In this document: piece after piece, positions 22,263-35,015 of the stretch
Layout: each line of letters begins with the position of its first letter
How positions within the stretch are numbered: the stretch's first letter is position 1
From: Enoplosus armatus
Lineage: Eukaryota > Chordata > Actinopteri > Centrarchiformes > Enoplosidae
Direction of reading: 5' to 3'
DNA length: 64,000 nucleotides
Assembly: GCF_043641665.1 (NCBI RefSeq)
Contig: NC_092185.1
Span: forward strand, 27,247,135-27,311,134
Position numbers and translations under genes: made by a program
Notes under the pieces: generated by a model
The model's input: only the letters and a program-made list of their open reading frames with translations
Database searches by the model: none
Told to the model about the DNA's origin: nothing

Positions 22263-24195
22263 GACAAAAAGGCAGATTTTTTCAAATCTTTAAACCTTGT
22301 GCAGCAAGCCTCTGGCCCCACACATAGCCACAGGCACACCCTTCACTTAGTTTATACTCTGGACATGTCTCTTAACTCCCTGAATAAGATTGTCTCTGAC
22401 CATAAATGTTTTACTTTTGATGCATCCTTAATGCCTACTACAATAACGCAGAAGTGTATAATCCACTTTTGCGTCTTAGCAGTCCACGGCCACGTTTTCC
22501 AGCTACTTTTCTAGTCTCGCCAATTGCCCTCTTCACTTTGCCAATATTAATGACCAAGTTAGTTGGTTAGTTGGTGTGTGTACATCAGCCCTTGATTTAT
22601 CAGCTCCATACACTTCCAGGGGTCTCATTTATAAGGAATTAAAGGATCCTTACTGCATATGTACCTGCAGGCAGTGTTCCCTTTATAGTCCACCTGGAAA
22701 TGTGCGCATGGGATCGGGGGTGGGGGGTGATGCACTGATGAAGTATTGAGCGGACTTTGATTCTTTGGTTCTTATGGAATAGTTATGGCTCACTACAAGC
22801 GCAAGTACAAATAAACACTGCAAACACTGCTGGTTTGAATGTTTATGTTAACGTGGATCTATAACTAACGTTATTAAGTTAAATGTGTGAGAGGCATCAT
22901 TATACAACCTTGCTTCAGTTCACCACCTCACTGTCTGCATCTCCAAAATATTCGAACGCATGGCTCAGAGTTTACGTACAGGTGTGCACATTCTCCTGAC
23001 AAGTTTGTTTTTATACATCACTACTTTTGCGTGGGAAGTGGCATACAACTCTTTCAGGCCTGTTTTGTGTGTACGCAGTAGTTATAAATGAGATCCCAGG
23101 GCTGTCCCAGTTATTTATACAACTCCTTGGATCAATGACAACACCTTGGATCAATGACAACACCCGACAATAAAGAAGGGAATATACAAAGGCTGAATGT
23201 AGATGGCAAAAATCTAAACTTGAAGTTCACCTCCTCCATATGAAGGAGCTAATGTTTAAACTGAATCAGATTATTAAAGATGTGCAAGCTGCCTACTTTT
23301 CTGGCTTCATTAATAGTAATAAACACAACCCAAGGTTTCTGTTAAGTACTTTTAATTATCTCATAAATCCCTCTCTTTCTGCCATTCCCGCCTCATTTTC
23401 TAATGACTATGACATTTTATTATTATTATTGAATTTGCTCATATCTCCCTGCAGATGCTTTTAAACTCATATGCTCATATGTAGCTCATATGCGTCCCTC
23501 CTTCAGTCCCTGTGATACAGTTCCCACAAAATGTGTAAATTCTGTCCTTCCTGTCTTAGGTCCCAGCCTGCTCTCAATTATCAATTACTCTCACATCCGG
23601 GTCCGTACCTGACTATTTTAAAAAAACAAAAGGGCATTGTGCCTTTGCTCTTGTAGCCCCAAACTCTCTGGAATCATCTTCCCCAATCTATCAGATTTGC
23701 TGAATCTTATAAAACCATTTGCAGCAATCTGAATGAGTTCATCAAATCATTGCTCCATAGCACCACCAATGGTCATGAACTCCCCAGAGTATCTTTAAAC
23801 TGGATTCCCCGTATTTAATGGTTTGCCAAGTAGGTTTCCTTTCTGACCACAGACTAACTGTAGATGATCTCTCACTGGTTAACACATCTTCAACCCAAGA
23901 GGAAAAGTGAACCAGGGAAATCACCTGTTTGAGTGCAGCAGAAACTAGAGCCCTATCACTACTGTATTTTTGGGGCCGATACCGATATTTGGGAGTAAAG
24001 AAATTCCAATATCAATATATCAGCCGATATTCTGTGTATATACAGAATATACACATAATTATATATTTGAGCTGGAACCAAACTAGTTTGCATTGCATGT
24101 TCTGTTCTATATTCTATTCTAAATACCTTAATCTTCACTAATGATGAATTTATCTTTATATTTAGGTATAAAAACAAAAATTGATCTAATGAGTA
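22263..24195. other. Intergenic, no gene recognised
   Basis: Frames up to 74 codons only. Positions 23960-24060 contain cat-gat palindromic text (CCGATACCGATATTTGGG, then TATATCAGCCGATAT) that resembles ends of hAT-like non-autonomous elements; uncertain. Confidence 0.35.
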
Positions 24196-24447
24196 ATAAA
24201 TGATGTCACTTATATAGCGCTTTTCAACCTTCACAGTTCCCAAAGTCTCATTCACACATTCACACACCAATGGCGACCGAGCTGCCATGCAAGGTGCTGG
24301 TCTCCATCGGGAGCAACTTAGGGTTCAGTGTCTTGCTCAAGGACACTTCGACATGACGGGGGCAGCCAGGGATCAAACCCCCAACCCGCTCTAACCAGCT
24401 CTACCTCCCGTGCGACAGTGCTAACCACTGCGCCACCATGCTGCCCT
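24196..24447 (-). mobile_element. tRNA-derived SINE-like repeat, near-full copy
   Basis: Read on the minus strand it begins GGCAGCATGGTGGCGCAGTG with box-A-like GGCGCAGTGGTTAGCA, passes TTTGATCCCTGGCTGCCCCC (box-B-like GTTTGATCC region), and ends with TTGAAAAGCGCTATATAAGT. The same family occurs at 25547-25605 and 29998-30212. Confidence 0.7.
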
Positions 24448-25546
24448 GAGTGAAGTCACTGGCAAAACATCTGATGTCCCCTCTACTCTATCAAGCTAGC
24501 TATGAGATTCATACTACAGCTTCGTTCTGAACCATTATTTCAATGGATTGAACTCCAATCACTAATCGACACATTCAGGTGTCGTTGCATGTTACAGCTG
24601 ATAGACAACAACAGGTGCGCTCTAGAATTTCTGTTCCACACGTGCGAGTAGTCGAGATAAATCAACTATTTTGACAGAAGGTTCGCTGGTCTCTGTGCAT
24701 TATGAAATGACAATTATGTGTCTTCACTGAAAAGAAAATTGGAATTCTTCTACTTGGGTCGCCCACGTAGAGCCTATGTATGGGAAACACTGAATGTCAG
24801 CAGACGGGACTGTGAGTGTTTTCTTGGACTCCATATTGTTCTATCTGAACCCTGCTGACTAAGAGCACAAAGAGTTTCTCAGAGGCTGGATTTTCTGACC
24901 GTTTCAGATCAAATCTGGGAATGTGAAGTAATGGGTAGACCTACAGTATGCTGAGAGAGAGAGAAACTAGTGCTGAGGTGAGGACAAAAGACACTTTACA
25001 CAATCCAATAATACAGGGACCGCTAGACATTTGGACAGAGAAGATGTTTTTCCTTTTTCTTGAAGGAGGGATAAAACACTGAGAAAGTGAGCTGTCAAGC
25101 ACCCCTTTATTTATAGCCCTCTGTTATCTCTCAAGCTCTTTAAAGGCAAAAACACACACCACACTGAAAGTACACACACCCTGTTTTCTCCCATTTTTCT
25201 CTTGCCTTTAGTTGTTTCAGTTTGTCTTTCTCTCTGTCATGCACAGCAGTAAGCAGTGGTATGTGGGGGCTAACCAGTGTTGGATGTTTTACTGTTGAGT
25301 CATACTCTGTCTCTCACTCTGCTACCATGTCTTATGAGCTCTGTGTTTTTTCTTCTAACTTCTTGTAGATCTAATGGGGGTTAAAGCTGTGATGCACAAC
25401 AGTATTTTGTTTACTTCACTGCACATTATTAGAGTGTGTCTGCCTGCATGTGCCAGCATGTTCATCCCTAAATCCTATATTGAAACAGGCTTCTCATTGA
25501 TGATGGTGACATTTCAGGGCGTATATAAATGAATGATAAATGGTAA
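24448..25546. other. Intergenic, no gene recognised
   Basis: No frame above 60 codons and no repeat that I can match within the window. Confidence 0.4.
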
Positions 25547-25605
25547 ATGATCTCACTTATATAGCGCTTTTCAACCTTCACGGTTCCCAAAGCGCTTTAC
25601 AGCTA
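25547..25605 (-). repeat. Fragment of the tRNA-derived SINE-like repeat
   Basis: ATGATCTCACTTATATAGCG to GGTTCCCAAAGCGCTTTACA matches the 3' part of the repeat at 24196-24447. The rest is absent. Confidence 0.65.
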
Positions 25606-26039
25606 AGTCTCATTCACCCATTATATTTTCTGTTTGGGGTCTGTGGTACAGGCACGGCCAGTAGTGAGCTGGGTGGTAAAGGTGGGACCGTACTGACCAT
25701 AGTGCAGCAACAGCTGACATCATTTCCTGTTTCACTGGCTTTTGTGCAGTCTGTCATTTACGGTTTCTCTCATCAGTCTATCTGGAAGGCTAAGTGTGTT
25801 GTCTCTCTATATTCTAAGATAAATGAGTATATTATATTATAGTATTATAGCACTCACTATTAGAATTTGAACCCTCTCTAATTTCAACAAAGTTACACAA
25901 TGATTATTATTGTAGTATTATAAAGGCCACATTCAAACCAACTTGAGCCCCACTGCAGGGGTGTCCACACAGGGGACTCTGGCAAAAAAGCTAAGGTTAT
26001 GGTAAGGCAGAGTTTTTTCAGCTGGAATGCACCTCCTCA

Positions 26040-26480
26040 CACTGCTGGTCCTTGTAGCAGTTCAAAAAAGTCCTTATTTATATTATACAGCCCTTCAGTT
26101 CACCCTCTGTCTGAAACAAGCCGTTTTAGACAAACTGAAAAAAGAAAAAAGGAAACTTGGCATTTGCAAAAACTTGAAATGTAGCCCTGAGCAGAGCAGT
26201 CCAATAACTTAGATAGACTGAGCGGGTCGATGAATCCCTGTACTTCCTGGGCGTGCTGTGCCTGGAGCAGATGACCAGATGGGAGCGTGGTTGAGTGCGG
26301 TGGCTGTATAGTTGTGACATCACAATCTTACGCAAGTTCAGACTTTAAAGTCCCTGAATTTGGGCTGTGTATTACATGGACCGAGTGTTGTGATACTTTC
26401 ACAGTATTTATATAGCACCTAGATCTGCTTTATTATCAAAAAGACATGGAAATCTCACTTTCTACAATATGAGACTTTAA
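26040..26480 (-). mobile_element. TTAA-bounded non-autonomous repeat, long copy
   Basis: Its right end is GAGACTTTAA (26471-26480). The body includes TTCACCCTCTGTCTGAAACA (shared inverted with 49870-49900), AGCAGAGCAGTCCAATAACT (shared with 34895-34920), and GTGCTGTGCCTGGAGCAGAT (inverse of 5085-5105). The two ends of the family both read TTAAAG from outside inward. There is no coding capacity. This suggests a DNA transposon relative inserting at TTAA, as piggyBac elements do; that classification is inference. Confidence 0.55.
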
Positions 26481-26525
26481 ATCAGTGGGCTGGCATGGTC
26501 AGGCAAAGAGAAACAGTGTGCAGTG

Positions 26526-26960
26526 TAGGGATGGGAATCGAGAACCGGTTCCAAATTGTCTGATACATCGGAATCGTATGCCTCCGAGCTTATCAATTTG
26601 TTCTATTGATGTTGGCATTTTTTTCTGACAGATATGATGCAGTGACTCGTGCGTCGACACTGCTGAAAACTTGCAACAAGCTCGTCCGTTACGAGAGTAA
26701 ATATCCTGTTATGATAACGTGTATAGAATATATACAATATTATATAGCGCCACGCAGGCAGGCTTAGCAGATGTTTTCTTTGACTAAGAAAACCTAAATG
26801 AAAACAAATGTTGCACAAATATTCTCTAATTTCATCCATTTTAGATGATGACAGACAGACTGTTGCTACAGCTAGCTCTCAGGCTGTTTTCTACTCTGTT
26901 TCTACACAGATCTAGACTCTAACAGATCGTGTCACGCCGGTTTTGGTCACATTCTGTCAG
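26526..26960. repeat. Possible hAT-like element end
   Basis: AGGGATGGGAATCGAGAACC resembles termini of non-autonomous hAT elements in fish. I could not find a matching opposite end or 8-bp duplication, so this is tentative. Nothing else is recognised up to 27600. Confidence 0.3.
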
Positions 26961-27639
26961 ATAAAGTTTCATTCATATCATATCAATAATTTAAGATGAT
27001 CAACTTTATAGTTTTGATTCAGGACCTTCAGTATTTGGATCAACTCGTGAAAAATAAGGTGGGCCGAAGAAGTCCATTCTCATAGACAGACTGGACTCAG
27101 TATGTCATTTATTTGACATATACTGGTATGAAAATGTTCTGGACTTCCATCTCATGCAGGGAGGGTAGAGCATACAGAGCTGAGCAGATATTTTTCGTGC
27201 AAAAGTGATTCATTTGAGTCATGACACTGTATTACACTGTTGTTAGGTTGTGCCACTTGCCAAATGCTCTGCTAGCAGAGGCACACTGAATAGCAGCTCT
27301 GGGTGGTCACATTGCAGTAAGGTCACTCATCCAGTTATGAAAAGGTGGATTATGGGAAAACTGGATTATTTTACTGGATTATTCATTTTGAATGTTTGCT
27401 GTTGTGTCTTGTTATTATCTATCACTGTAGATGTAAAATAAGAATATATTTACTGATAAAAACAAGGAATATGAATTAATGTTTGATACAGTATTTCAAA
27501 TCAATTAACATAATTTAACATATACATAAAACCTAATTCAAAGGCAGATAAAAAATATTGCTAATATAACTCTAACTGCTGATATAAGTAGTTTAAAGGC
27601 TGTTTGAAGGAAATCATAGACTTTTCTTGTCTAATCTTT

Positions 27640-28075
27640 ATGTACAGGGCATTCCAAAGTCTAGGGACAATATTTGCAAATGCCTTGTTTCCTTTTTTCT
27701 TTAGTCAGGAGGTTGTTACCCCCAGCGTCTCAGAATGGGCCCTGCTTAGAAGGTAATGTAAGATAGAAGATACAATTAGGAGCCAGGCAACACTGCATCT
27801 CGTAAGTTATAATAAAAAGCTGAAATTCATACCAAAGCTCAGTGGAAACCAATGTAAAGAAGATAAGATAGGAGTATTGCACGCAGAGATGTTGCTGTTA
27901 AGAGCCTAGCAACAGTTCAGACATTGGCTTGTGGGGGCACCAGGAATAGAGAGAATTGCAGTAGTCGTGAGGAGATGAACGCATGAGTAATCTGTTGTAG
28001 GTCAGAGATAAGAGGTGTTAGTTTTTCTGAGCTGAGAGAACCATGATGGACCACTTACTCAACCTGTTCCTAGAA
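27640..28075. repeat. Probable old dispersed repeat
   Basis: The text from CATTCCAAAGTCTAGGGACA through GGACCACTTACTCAACCTGT has the style of the antisense 3' region of fish retroelements, but no protein motif survives. Between 28076 and 28750 I see nothing. Confidence 0.3.
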
Positions 28076-28751
28076 TCTCAAATCAGAATCAAATCAAACT
28101 CTTAGAGTTTTCAATGATAGATTCATTTACATTCCTTCTCTTCCCCCAAAGTGAGTAAAATGTAACAAATGTCATCACAATCACTTCAGTTATACTGAAT
28201 GCATGGTCCAGCTTGATGATTGCATGATAGATCCAACCAGTGTTGCAGTGATAGTAAACCGGTTTGACTCGATGCTCCCAATCTTTAGGCAGACATTTGT
28301 AATAGCTGGCTGAGATTTCCAACAAACAAGTAGTCATTCAAAATCAGACTACTACAACTGACATGGCCATTAACAACGCCTTTAAAATTCGATGTAACAT
28401 TTATCAAGCTAGTACCTCGACACTACCTGTGTCCCATTTCCATACTACATACTAATAATATACAGTATGTGCTATATACACATTGTCATTGCGTGCTAGT
28501 TTTGTAGTTATTATGTAAGAAATCCATTCATTTTACCATTTAGTACCAACAGGAAATGCAATAGGTGTTGCAAGGGATGTCACTCACCATGCAACTGGAT
28601 GAGCCTGGTTTGACTTTTTTGCTGGAGCCCCTTGCATTGGCACCCCTGCTGTTCAACGGACTGGATCCATTAAAATGAATGAGAGGCTGCATTTTTTCAT
28701 GCAGGGCTTAAGTGGGTCTGAACGCCGCCTTAGGGGTTAAGACGTGTTTGA

Positions 28752-28832
28752 GTCTGCGCTTTGTTGCATCTCTGTCTCCCTCATTTCCTGTCATCTCTCC
28801 ACTGTCTTTAATAAAGGCAGAGAAATGCCCCC
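28752..28832 (+). repeat. Fragment of tRNA-derived SINE (family of 60700-60857)
   Basis: GCATCTCTGTCTCCCTCATT followed by TCCTGTCATCTCTCCACTGT and AATAAAGGCAGAGAAATGCC is the 3' half of that SINE in plus orientation; the head is missing. Confidence 0.55.
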
Positions 28833-29376
28833 ACATACTTGAATGCCATTGCCAGCTCAACTACTTAAAGAGAAAGTAAGATATTTTTCCACAGATTTAA
28901 TATTGATACCCCTCTTCAGGTTAGTATGTAGTATGGAATTGGGCCTTGGGCCACAGCTACTGTCTTTAAAGGCCTTTCAGGAATAAAGGGAATTCCGCAT
29001 TCTGTTGTCTAGCCTTGATGTGTCGAACTTGGAAGCTGGCCAAACAACAGACAGAGAGAGAAAATAATATTTTTCATCCAGTGTGATGGGATTAGACCAA
29101 TGTATGTCACCCAGGCCGAACTGTTGTTTAACAGTGTGATATGGGCCAGTCAGTGTTTACTATCTCTGATGTGGTGCAGGTGCCTCACTGATCAGACTGC
29201 TCCCAGACCAGAGAAATCCTTCCATTGTGGGATGGAAGACTTTACTCAATATTTTAGTCTATGTAAAACCATTTCATTAGCATGGCTTTCATTGGAAACT
29301 ATGGATGTTATTTAAATTATATTTCAGTCCATTCTGCCTTAAAATACTACAACCTGATCCCAATTCCATTTTTCGG

Positions 29377-29540
29377 GCATTTTTTGCTTTTATTCGAGAG
29401 CAACAGCTTGAAGACAGATGCAAAGGTGGGGGAGAGAGAAGGGATGACATGCAGCAAAGGGCCCGGGCAGAAATCAAGCGTGGGCCGCTGTGGTAGGGGC
29501 TCAGCCTACATGGCACATGCTCTACCAGGCCCCCCAGAGC
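29377..29540 (-). mobile_element. tRNA-derived SINE, copy 1
   Basis: On the minus strand: CCTGGTAGAGCATGTGCCAT (box A), a box-B-like part, then GCATGTCATCCCTTCTCTCT and a tail CGAATAAAAGCAAAAAATGC. It matches 60700-60857 over its length. The tRNA-like head with box A/B spacing supports a Pol III-derived SINE. Confidence 0.7.
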
Positions 29541-29997
29541 TTTTACACACCGCAGACGTGATGAATAAACCACATTTGCGATAGATAGATAGATAGTTTC
29601 ACGGTGGTCAAATCGAACTGCTGGAGCTGCAGCTCGCCAGGTACCGAGCAGAGAGAGTGAAGGGAGCGAAGGGCTCCAGCCACTTCCCTGTGGTCCGCCT
29701 CCTCAACCAGCAGAAAAGAGACTTGCTGTATGTAGCCCCGATACATGTTATATATAATCACGTGTTCATAGGTACGTCAGCCCATTCTGGTGAACTCAGC
29801 ATTATGAATGAAGCTAACAGGGTAATATAAGCATTCTGTGTGAAAGTACTCATGACAAAAACATCAGTTCGAAAAAATGCATTGTCATGCAAATTTATTG
29901 TGTAAAGGCCATTAATAATATTCAGACAATGGAATTGGAATGTGAAAAAATATCAAGATAACCTAAATAAATCGTTGTGTTTTAGATGAGCTTTTAG

Positions 29998-30212
29998 GTA
30001 TGGTGGCGCAGTGGTTAGGGTTGGGGGATTGATCCCTGGCTCCCCCTGTCCACATGTGGAAGTGTCCTTGAGCAAGATGCTGAACCCTAAGTTGCTCCAG
30101 ACGGAGGCCAGCACCTTGCATGGCAGCGCGTTTGCCATCGGTGTGTGAGACCTGATCTGTAAAGTGCTTTGGGAACCGGTAAGGTTGAAAAGCACTACAT
30201 AAGTGAAGTCAA
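29998..30212 (+). mobile_element. tRNA-derived SINE-like repeat, plus copy
   Basis: ATGGTGGCGCAGTGGTTAGG to AAGGTTGAAAAGCACTACAT is collinear with the inverse of 24196-24447. It lacks about 25 bp in the head. Confidence 0.7.
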
Positions 30213-30476
30213 TTTAGTTGTGTTGCCACTTTTCTTTGCCATTGGCTTTAAACAAAGTCGACATACCGGCTCGTTGTATGGTAATGGGCTCTTCTCTCTC
30301 ATTCGGCTTAAACCCAAAATGTTCCCACACCAGAGCTGTGGAGAGCGGCTTTATTTTACCATTAAACCAAGTCCAGTTGGAATTGTTTTTTCCAAACCTT
30401 CTTGCTGGAATTATGGAGGGAACACCTATTAGCCTGGAGTGACACGTTATCTTCACTTCAGCTGGTTCACTGTCGC

Positions 30477-30528
30477 TGTGTGTGTGTGTGTGTGTGTGTG
30501 TCTGTCTGTCTGTCTGTCTGTCTGTGTG
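30477..30528. repeat. (GT)n(CTGT)n compound microsatellite
   Basis: GT units pass into CTGT units. Unspliced frames across it are artefacts. Positions 30530-31480 contain no recognisable gene; ORFs there are short and featureless. Confidence 0.95.
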
Positions 30529-31482
30529 CGGAGGAGCTGCTGAGCCCTGCCCATGGTGAAACTCGAAAGCAGCGCAACCAGAAGTGACAGCAGAACGTGT
30601 CTCAGCATAGTTTGTTTCCTTAAGCTTTAGGCTTATAAATGAAGGGAAACCCTGCTTTCATTTTTGTGTGTATTTGCTCCATGTTACAATGTCTCAGTTT
30701 GCAAAGCATTCTGGGAAGTTTTCTTCTACCATGGCTGGGAGATGAGAAAAAAGCTCTGGATCAACTGTAGGTGTGTAGCAGTTCTTTTCAGACTTCCATG
30801 ATTTTGCTCTGTTTTTTGTGCATACATTACTGGGAGATGCATGTTTTGTAAAATAGCAGTGTCATGTAATCCTATGTGGGATGGGCCAGATGTTTGGCAT
30901 GACACAGAAATGCCCCCCAAATGTATTGTTGTAATACATACACAAAAAGACAACATCCACATTATAAAGTATTTGAACTCTGAAAAGAACTCCTACACAC
31001 CTACAGTTGATCCTGAGATTTTTCTCATCTCCCAGTCTTTCTCAGTGTAACTAGCATTAGCAGATTCCCATGAAATGTAATATGGATATTCACAATCTGC
31101 AGAGGATGGATCCTAATGTTCAAAATATTTTATTATAAATATCAAAATCTTACAGTTTGCCATGACATTTATTGATGATACATTTCCTCCAACCTCAACC
31201 TCAGGACCAAACTGCCCATTTATATCACCTGTTTTGTCAGCTCCATCCATGTTATCCACAATTGTCCCCACTTTTCCCTACTATTTTTCTGGTTCTGATA
31301 GAGGAAGATGAGGTCCTCAAAGCTCTGATTGGTTGAAACAGCCGTCAGTCAGAACAGTAGCAGTCCTCTTTGAATCACTGAAAACAGCTGAGATATGGGC
31401 AGCAATTCAGAGGTCTGGAACCAGGCTAGGCCTTCCTGCGAGTGACAAACTTTACGTATTAGCCCACTACTGGTTACTACTA

Positions 31483-32783
31483 CACTGCGTGCACAATTAT
31501 TAGGCAAGTTGTATTCCTGAGGATTAATTTTATTTTTGAACAAATACAGGGCTCTCCAGTCAGTCCAAAATGTTAATAAACCTGAAACCTGAGTATTTAA
31601 CAAAGGAAAAGTGAGTTTTGGCTTTCTCAGGAGAATATCTATGTGTGCACAATTATTAGGCAACTAAATGAAAAACTAAACATTTCCCATCTCACTTGTT
31701 TATTTTCATATATTGGAGTAAGAATAACAAATAAACAACTCAAAATTTACAAATAAACACATTTCAACAAATATTCAGTGACCAACATAGCCACCCTTCT
31801 TTTCAATAACTGTCATGAGCAGTGGAATACTTGGATGCATGTGATGGAGCATTGTCCTGCATAAAAATCATGGCCTTCTTGAATGATGTAGACTTTTTCC
31901 TGTACCACTGCTTGAAGAAAGTATCTTCTAAAAACTGGCAGTAGGTTTGGGAGTTGATTTTAAGTCCTTCTTCAACCTGAAAAGGTCCAACTAGCTCTTC
32001 CTTAATAATAGCAGCCCATACCAGTACCCCACCTCCACCTTGCTGGCGTCTGACTCGAAGTGGAGCTCTGTGCCCATTAGTGATCCAGCCACAGGCCCAT
32101 CCATCTGGTCCGTCAAGAGTCACTCTCATTTCATCCGTCCATAAAACCTTTGAAAAATCTGTCTTCAGATATCTCTTGGCCAAGTCTTGACGTTTCAACT
32201 TATGGGTCTTGTTCAGTGGTGGTCGTGTTTCAGCCTTCCTTACCTGGGCCATGTATCTGAGCACCGAACACCTTGTACTTCTGGACACTCCAGGTAGGTT
32301 GCATTTCTGGAATATGGCAGCACTGGGAGATTAATAGGTTCCTGGTAGCTTCACGTTTAATTCTTCTCAAGTCTTTAGCAGTTAATTTGCGTCTTTATTT
32401 CTACACACGTTTCTCGCGACCCTGTTGACTATTTGCAACAAAACGTTTGATTGTTTGGTGATCACGCCTCAATAGCTTAGCTACTTCAAGAATGCTGCAT
32501 CCCTCTGAAAGGCATTTTACAATTTTTGACTTTTCAGAGTCTGTTAAATCTCTTTTTTGGCCCATTTTGTCTGAGGTAAAGAAGCTGCCTAATAATTATG
32601 CACACCTTGATATAGGGTGTTGATCACTTTAGGCCACACCCTCCCTCATTACACAAATAGACATCACCTGATAATGCTTAAATCCAATTAGCATTCAAGT
32701 TTATATAGCTTGGAGTTGGAAAATATGCATGAAAATGACAATAAGGTCAAGATACTCACTTGCCTAATAATTGCGCACGCAAT
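31483..32783 (-). mobile_element. Decayed Tc1/mariner-like transposon
   Basis: The left end CACTGCGTGCACAATTATTA is mirrored on the right by TGCCTAATAATTGCGCACGC finishing near 32783. TA precedes the left end (31481-31482). A further internal copy of the repeat (GTGCACAATTATTAGGCAAC at 31643) shows long subterminal repeats. One broken transposase gene lies inside. Confidence 0.88.
31803..32565 (-). pseudogene. Tc1/mariner-like transposase, truncated and frameshifted
   Basis: The N-terminus MGQKRDLTDSEKSKIVKCLS at 32565 with a helix-turn-helix (EVAKLLRRDHQTIKRFV) is followed by frame breaks near 32400. The catalytic part is intact from about 32288 (KVLWTDEMRVTLDG with the first aspartate) to FMQDNAPSHASK with the second. 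It then stops at 31803, before the third acidic residue and the C-terminal helices. The missing third catalytic residue means it is inactive. Confidence 0.85.
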
Positions 32784-33689
32784 AATCAGTGAATAATGAA
32801 GGAATCTACAGGCAGCTAGTAGGGCAGCAGATGTTTAGTCTTGTTTGAATATTGTTAAAATATTGAGTTAAAACATTAAAATATGTGTTAAATCAAAATA
32901 TTGGCACAGAAAAATGAGCAGCTTCAGTCCAAAAATAACCTTCAAAAACCCATAATTGTTATCAGGTCCTATACTTATTTCTATACAGGCTTAAAATGCT
33001 CCATACATCTGTCATTGCCCCCTTAACTGTAACACACTGAGCCATGTTCAAGGGCGAAATTCTTTCTCAACATGTCTAAGCACTCAGCACAGATATGACA
33101 ACTTGTTCTGGTAATAAAAAGTAATACATTGTTCAGTATAATTGACAGGGGTTATTTATACCGCATAACCAAAGAAAATAGCATATGTGTATCATGAATC
33201 AAGTAAATACAAGTAAATTCAGCCTTTCAACAGATTAAAACTAATAAGAATGCACAGCTTACACAAGCAGAAGCCTTACCCATTCTTGTACAAAAACAAG
33301 TATTAAGTTGGACACAGTCTGCTCACTGTCACTGATAAACAAATTAGTGTTGCAAGAACTATCATTGCTGTAACACTGCACCTCCCTACTTTTATACATG
33401 GTCAGTTAATATAGAAATGATCAATAAAATTATTAACTTAGATTAATCATCAGGACCAGGATCTTTCTATAAGATACATGTAATTGTGATGAAAAGATGA
33501 GCAGTGAATGAAAGCGTTTTTTTGTTTTTTTTTACATGAATTCTATTATACTGTAGATATGAATATTACAAAGACTTAAGTTTTGAGTAGCTGTAATATT
33601 ACCACTTTCAGGGCTTCTCTCCTTATAGTAATGATTGGGCTAAAGCTCCATCGCTCTACAATGAGAAACACTATCATCCATCCTCCCAT
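32784..33689. other. Intergenic, no feature recognised
   Basis: AT-rich sequence with no frame above 60 codons and no repeat that I can match. Confidence 0.4.
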
Positions 33690-33835
33690 CTCCTTTCTAT
33701 ACTCCCTTATCCTGTTCAGGGTCCTGGGGGGCTGCAGCCCACCCAAGCTCACTGGGCCAGGGGCAGGGCACAGCCTGGACAAGGCTGCTAGTCACATTCA
33801 CACCTGCAGCGGTTCCACTTAGACTGGGTGTCTAC
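33690..33835 (+). repeat. Probable dispersed repeat fragment
   Basis: GGTCCTGGGGGGCTGCAGCC to CACATTCACACCTGCAGCGG has the character of a common fish repeat (text like 'stated total, product, difference' boilerplate is shared across many teleost loci). There is no second copy here, so the call is from recollection. Confidence 0.35.
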
Positions 33836-34826
33836 AAACCAGAGCACCTGAAGAAAATCCCTGCAGAGGGACTGGCCAAATCCATACGGAATCCCAAAAA
33901 AACACAGTGGTCAATGGATGATTACTGTGTGAACAAGAAACAATATGCCCCTTTAAGTCTGCAAATATTTCTATGAGAAAACACCTCCAACTATGCACAT
34001 CAAGTTAAGTTCATTTGTGTGTTTTCATGTTTAGCAAGAGCAGTCTGTGCTGTGCATTTACAGCTGGCACAGCTGCTGCCAGTACACAGAGACTTTGTTT
34101 CCTTTGACATGTGATATGTGTGTTAGACTTCACACTCACAGGCAGAATCTACTGAAGATAAAAACGTCATGTAAAAATCCACAGTGAAAAAGAGTTTGTT
34201 TGACAGAGCCCGACACTTCCGCTTTTGCTCCATGATGTTAGCTAGGTGCATAAATATTCTTGGTGAGACGTCACTGTGTTCGTCAGTGCTATCTTTAATC
34301 ACAGTGAGAATTACGTGGCCTCACAAGGCTGCTGGGAGATCTGATGAGTCATATCCTACAGGGATGCCACTAATCACATCCCTGTGGAATTTGGTGTGTG
34401 TGTGTGTGTGTGTAATTATATTTGCAACAGTAATTGCCTGGCATATCACTGTATCAACTGTAAACACTCTTTCTCTTAGTATAAACGCTGTTGTGGTTGA
34501 GTGGCAGCTAAAGCCTGACTGTGGAGGTCACATGTGAGCATGACTTTGTCCGGAGCAGTGGCTCCCATGCTTTTATTACAATAAATGCATACCACACACC
34601 CTGGCAACCCAACGTATCAGAGGTAAACACCTGAGAGAAGAGAGGAACTGCACAGTGAGTTAGTCAAAACTCTGCTAGAACTTGTACTGTACTTCAAATT
34701 TGAATTGAACTATATTGTTTTCCACCAGCAAACCAATGCTGCCTACAAATGGATATGCAAATTAGGTTTGCAACTAGCTGTTATTTTTATTATCAATAAA
34801 TAAAAAGTTGATTATTATTGTTTTGA

Positions 34827-35015
34827 TTAAAGATCTCTTATTATGCTCATTTCAGCTTTATATTTTTATTCTGGGATTCCACTACTGAGTAGTCCTGAAC
34901 AGAGCGGTCCAATACCTTAGACAGACTGAGCGGATGAGCGTCCCTGTACTTGGTGGGTGTGCTGTGATTGGAGCAGATGACTTGCTGGGGGTGTGGCTAA
35001 GTGCCTTTTTTGTTC
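34827..35015 (+). repeat. Partial copy of TTAA-bounded repeat
   Basis: It starts TTAAAGATCTCTTATTATGC, the inverse of the end at 49985-50024. It then jumps to GAACAGAGCGGTCCAATACC and CTGTGATTGGAGCAGATGAC, which match 26175-26275. The two joined parts suggest an internally deleted copy. Confidence 0.6.

Noticed and set aside
21824..22339. 171-codon minus-strand frame with Cys/Val/Ser repeats
   Set aside because: Translation of the GACA microsatellite, not a keratin-associated or cysteine-rich protein gene.
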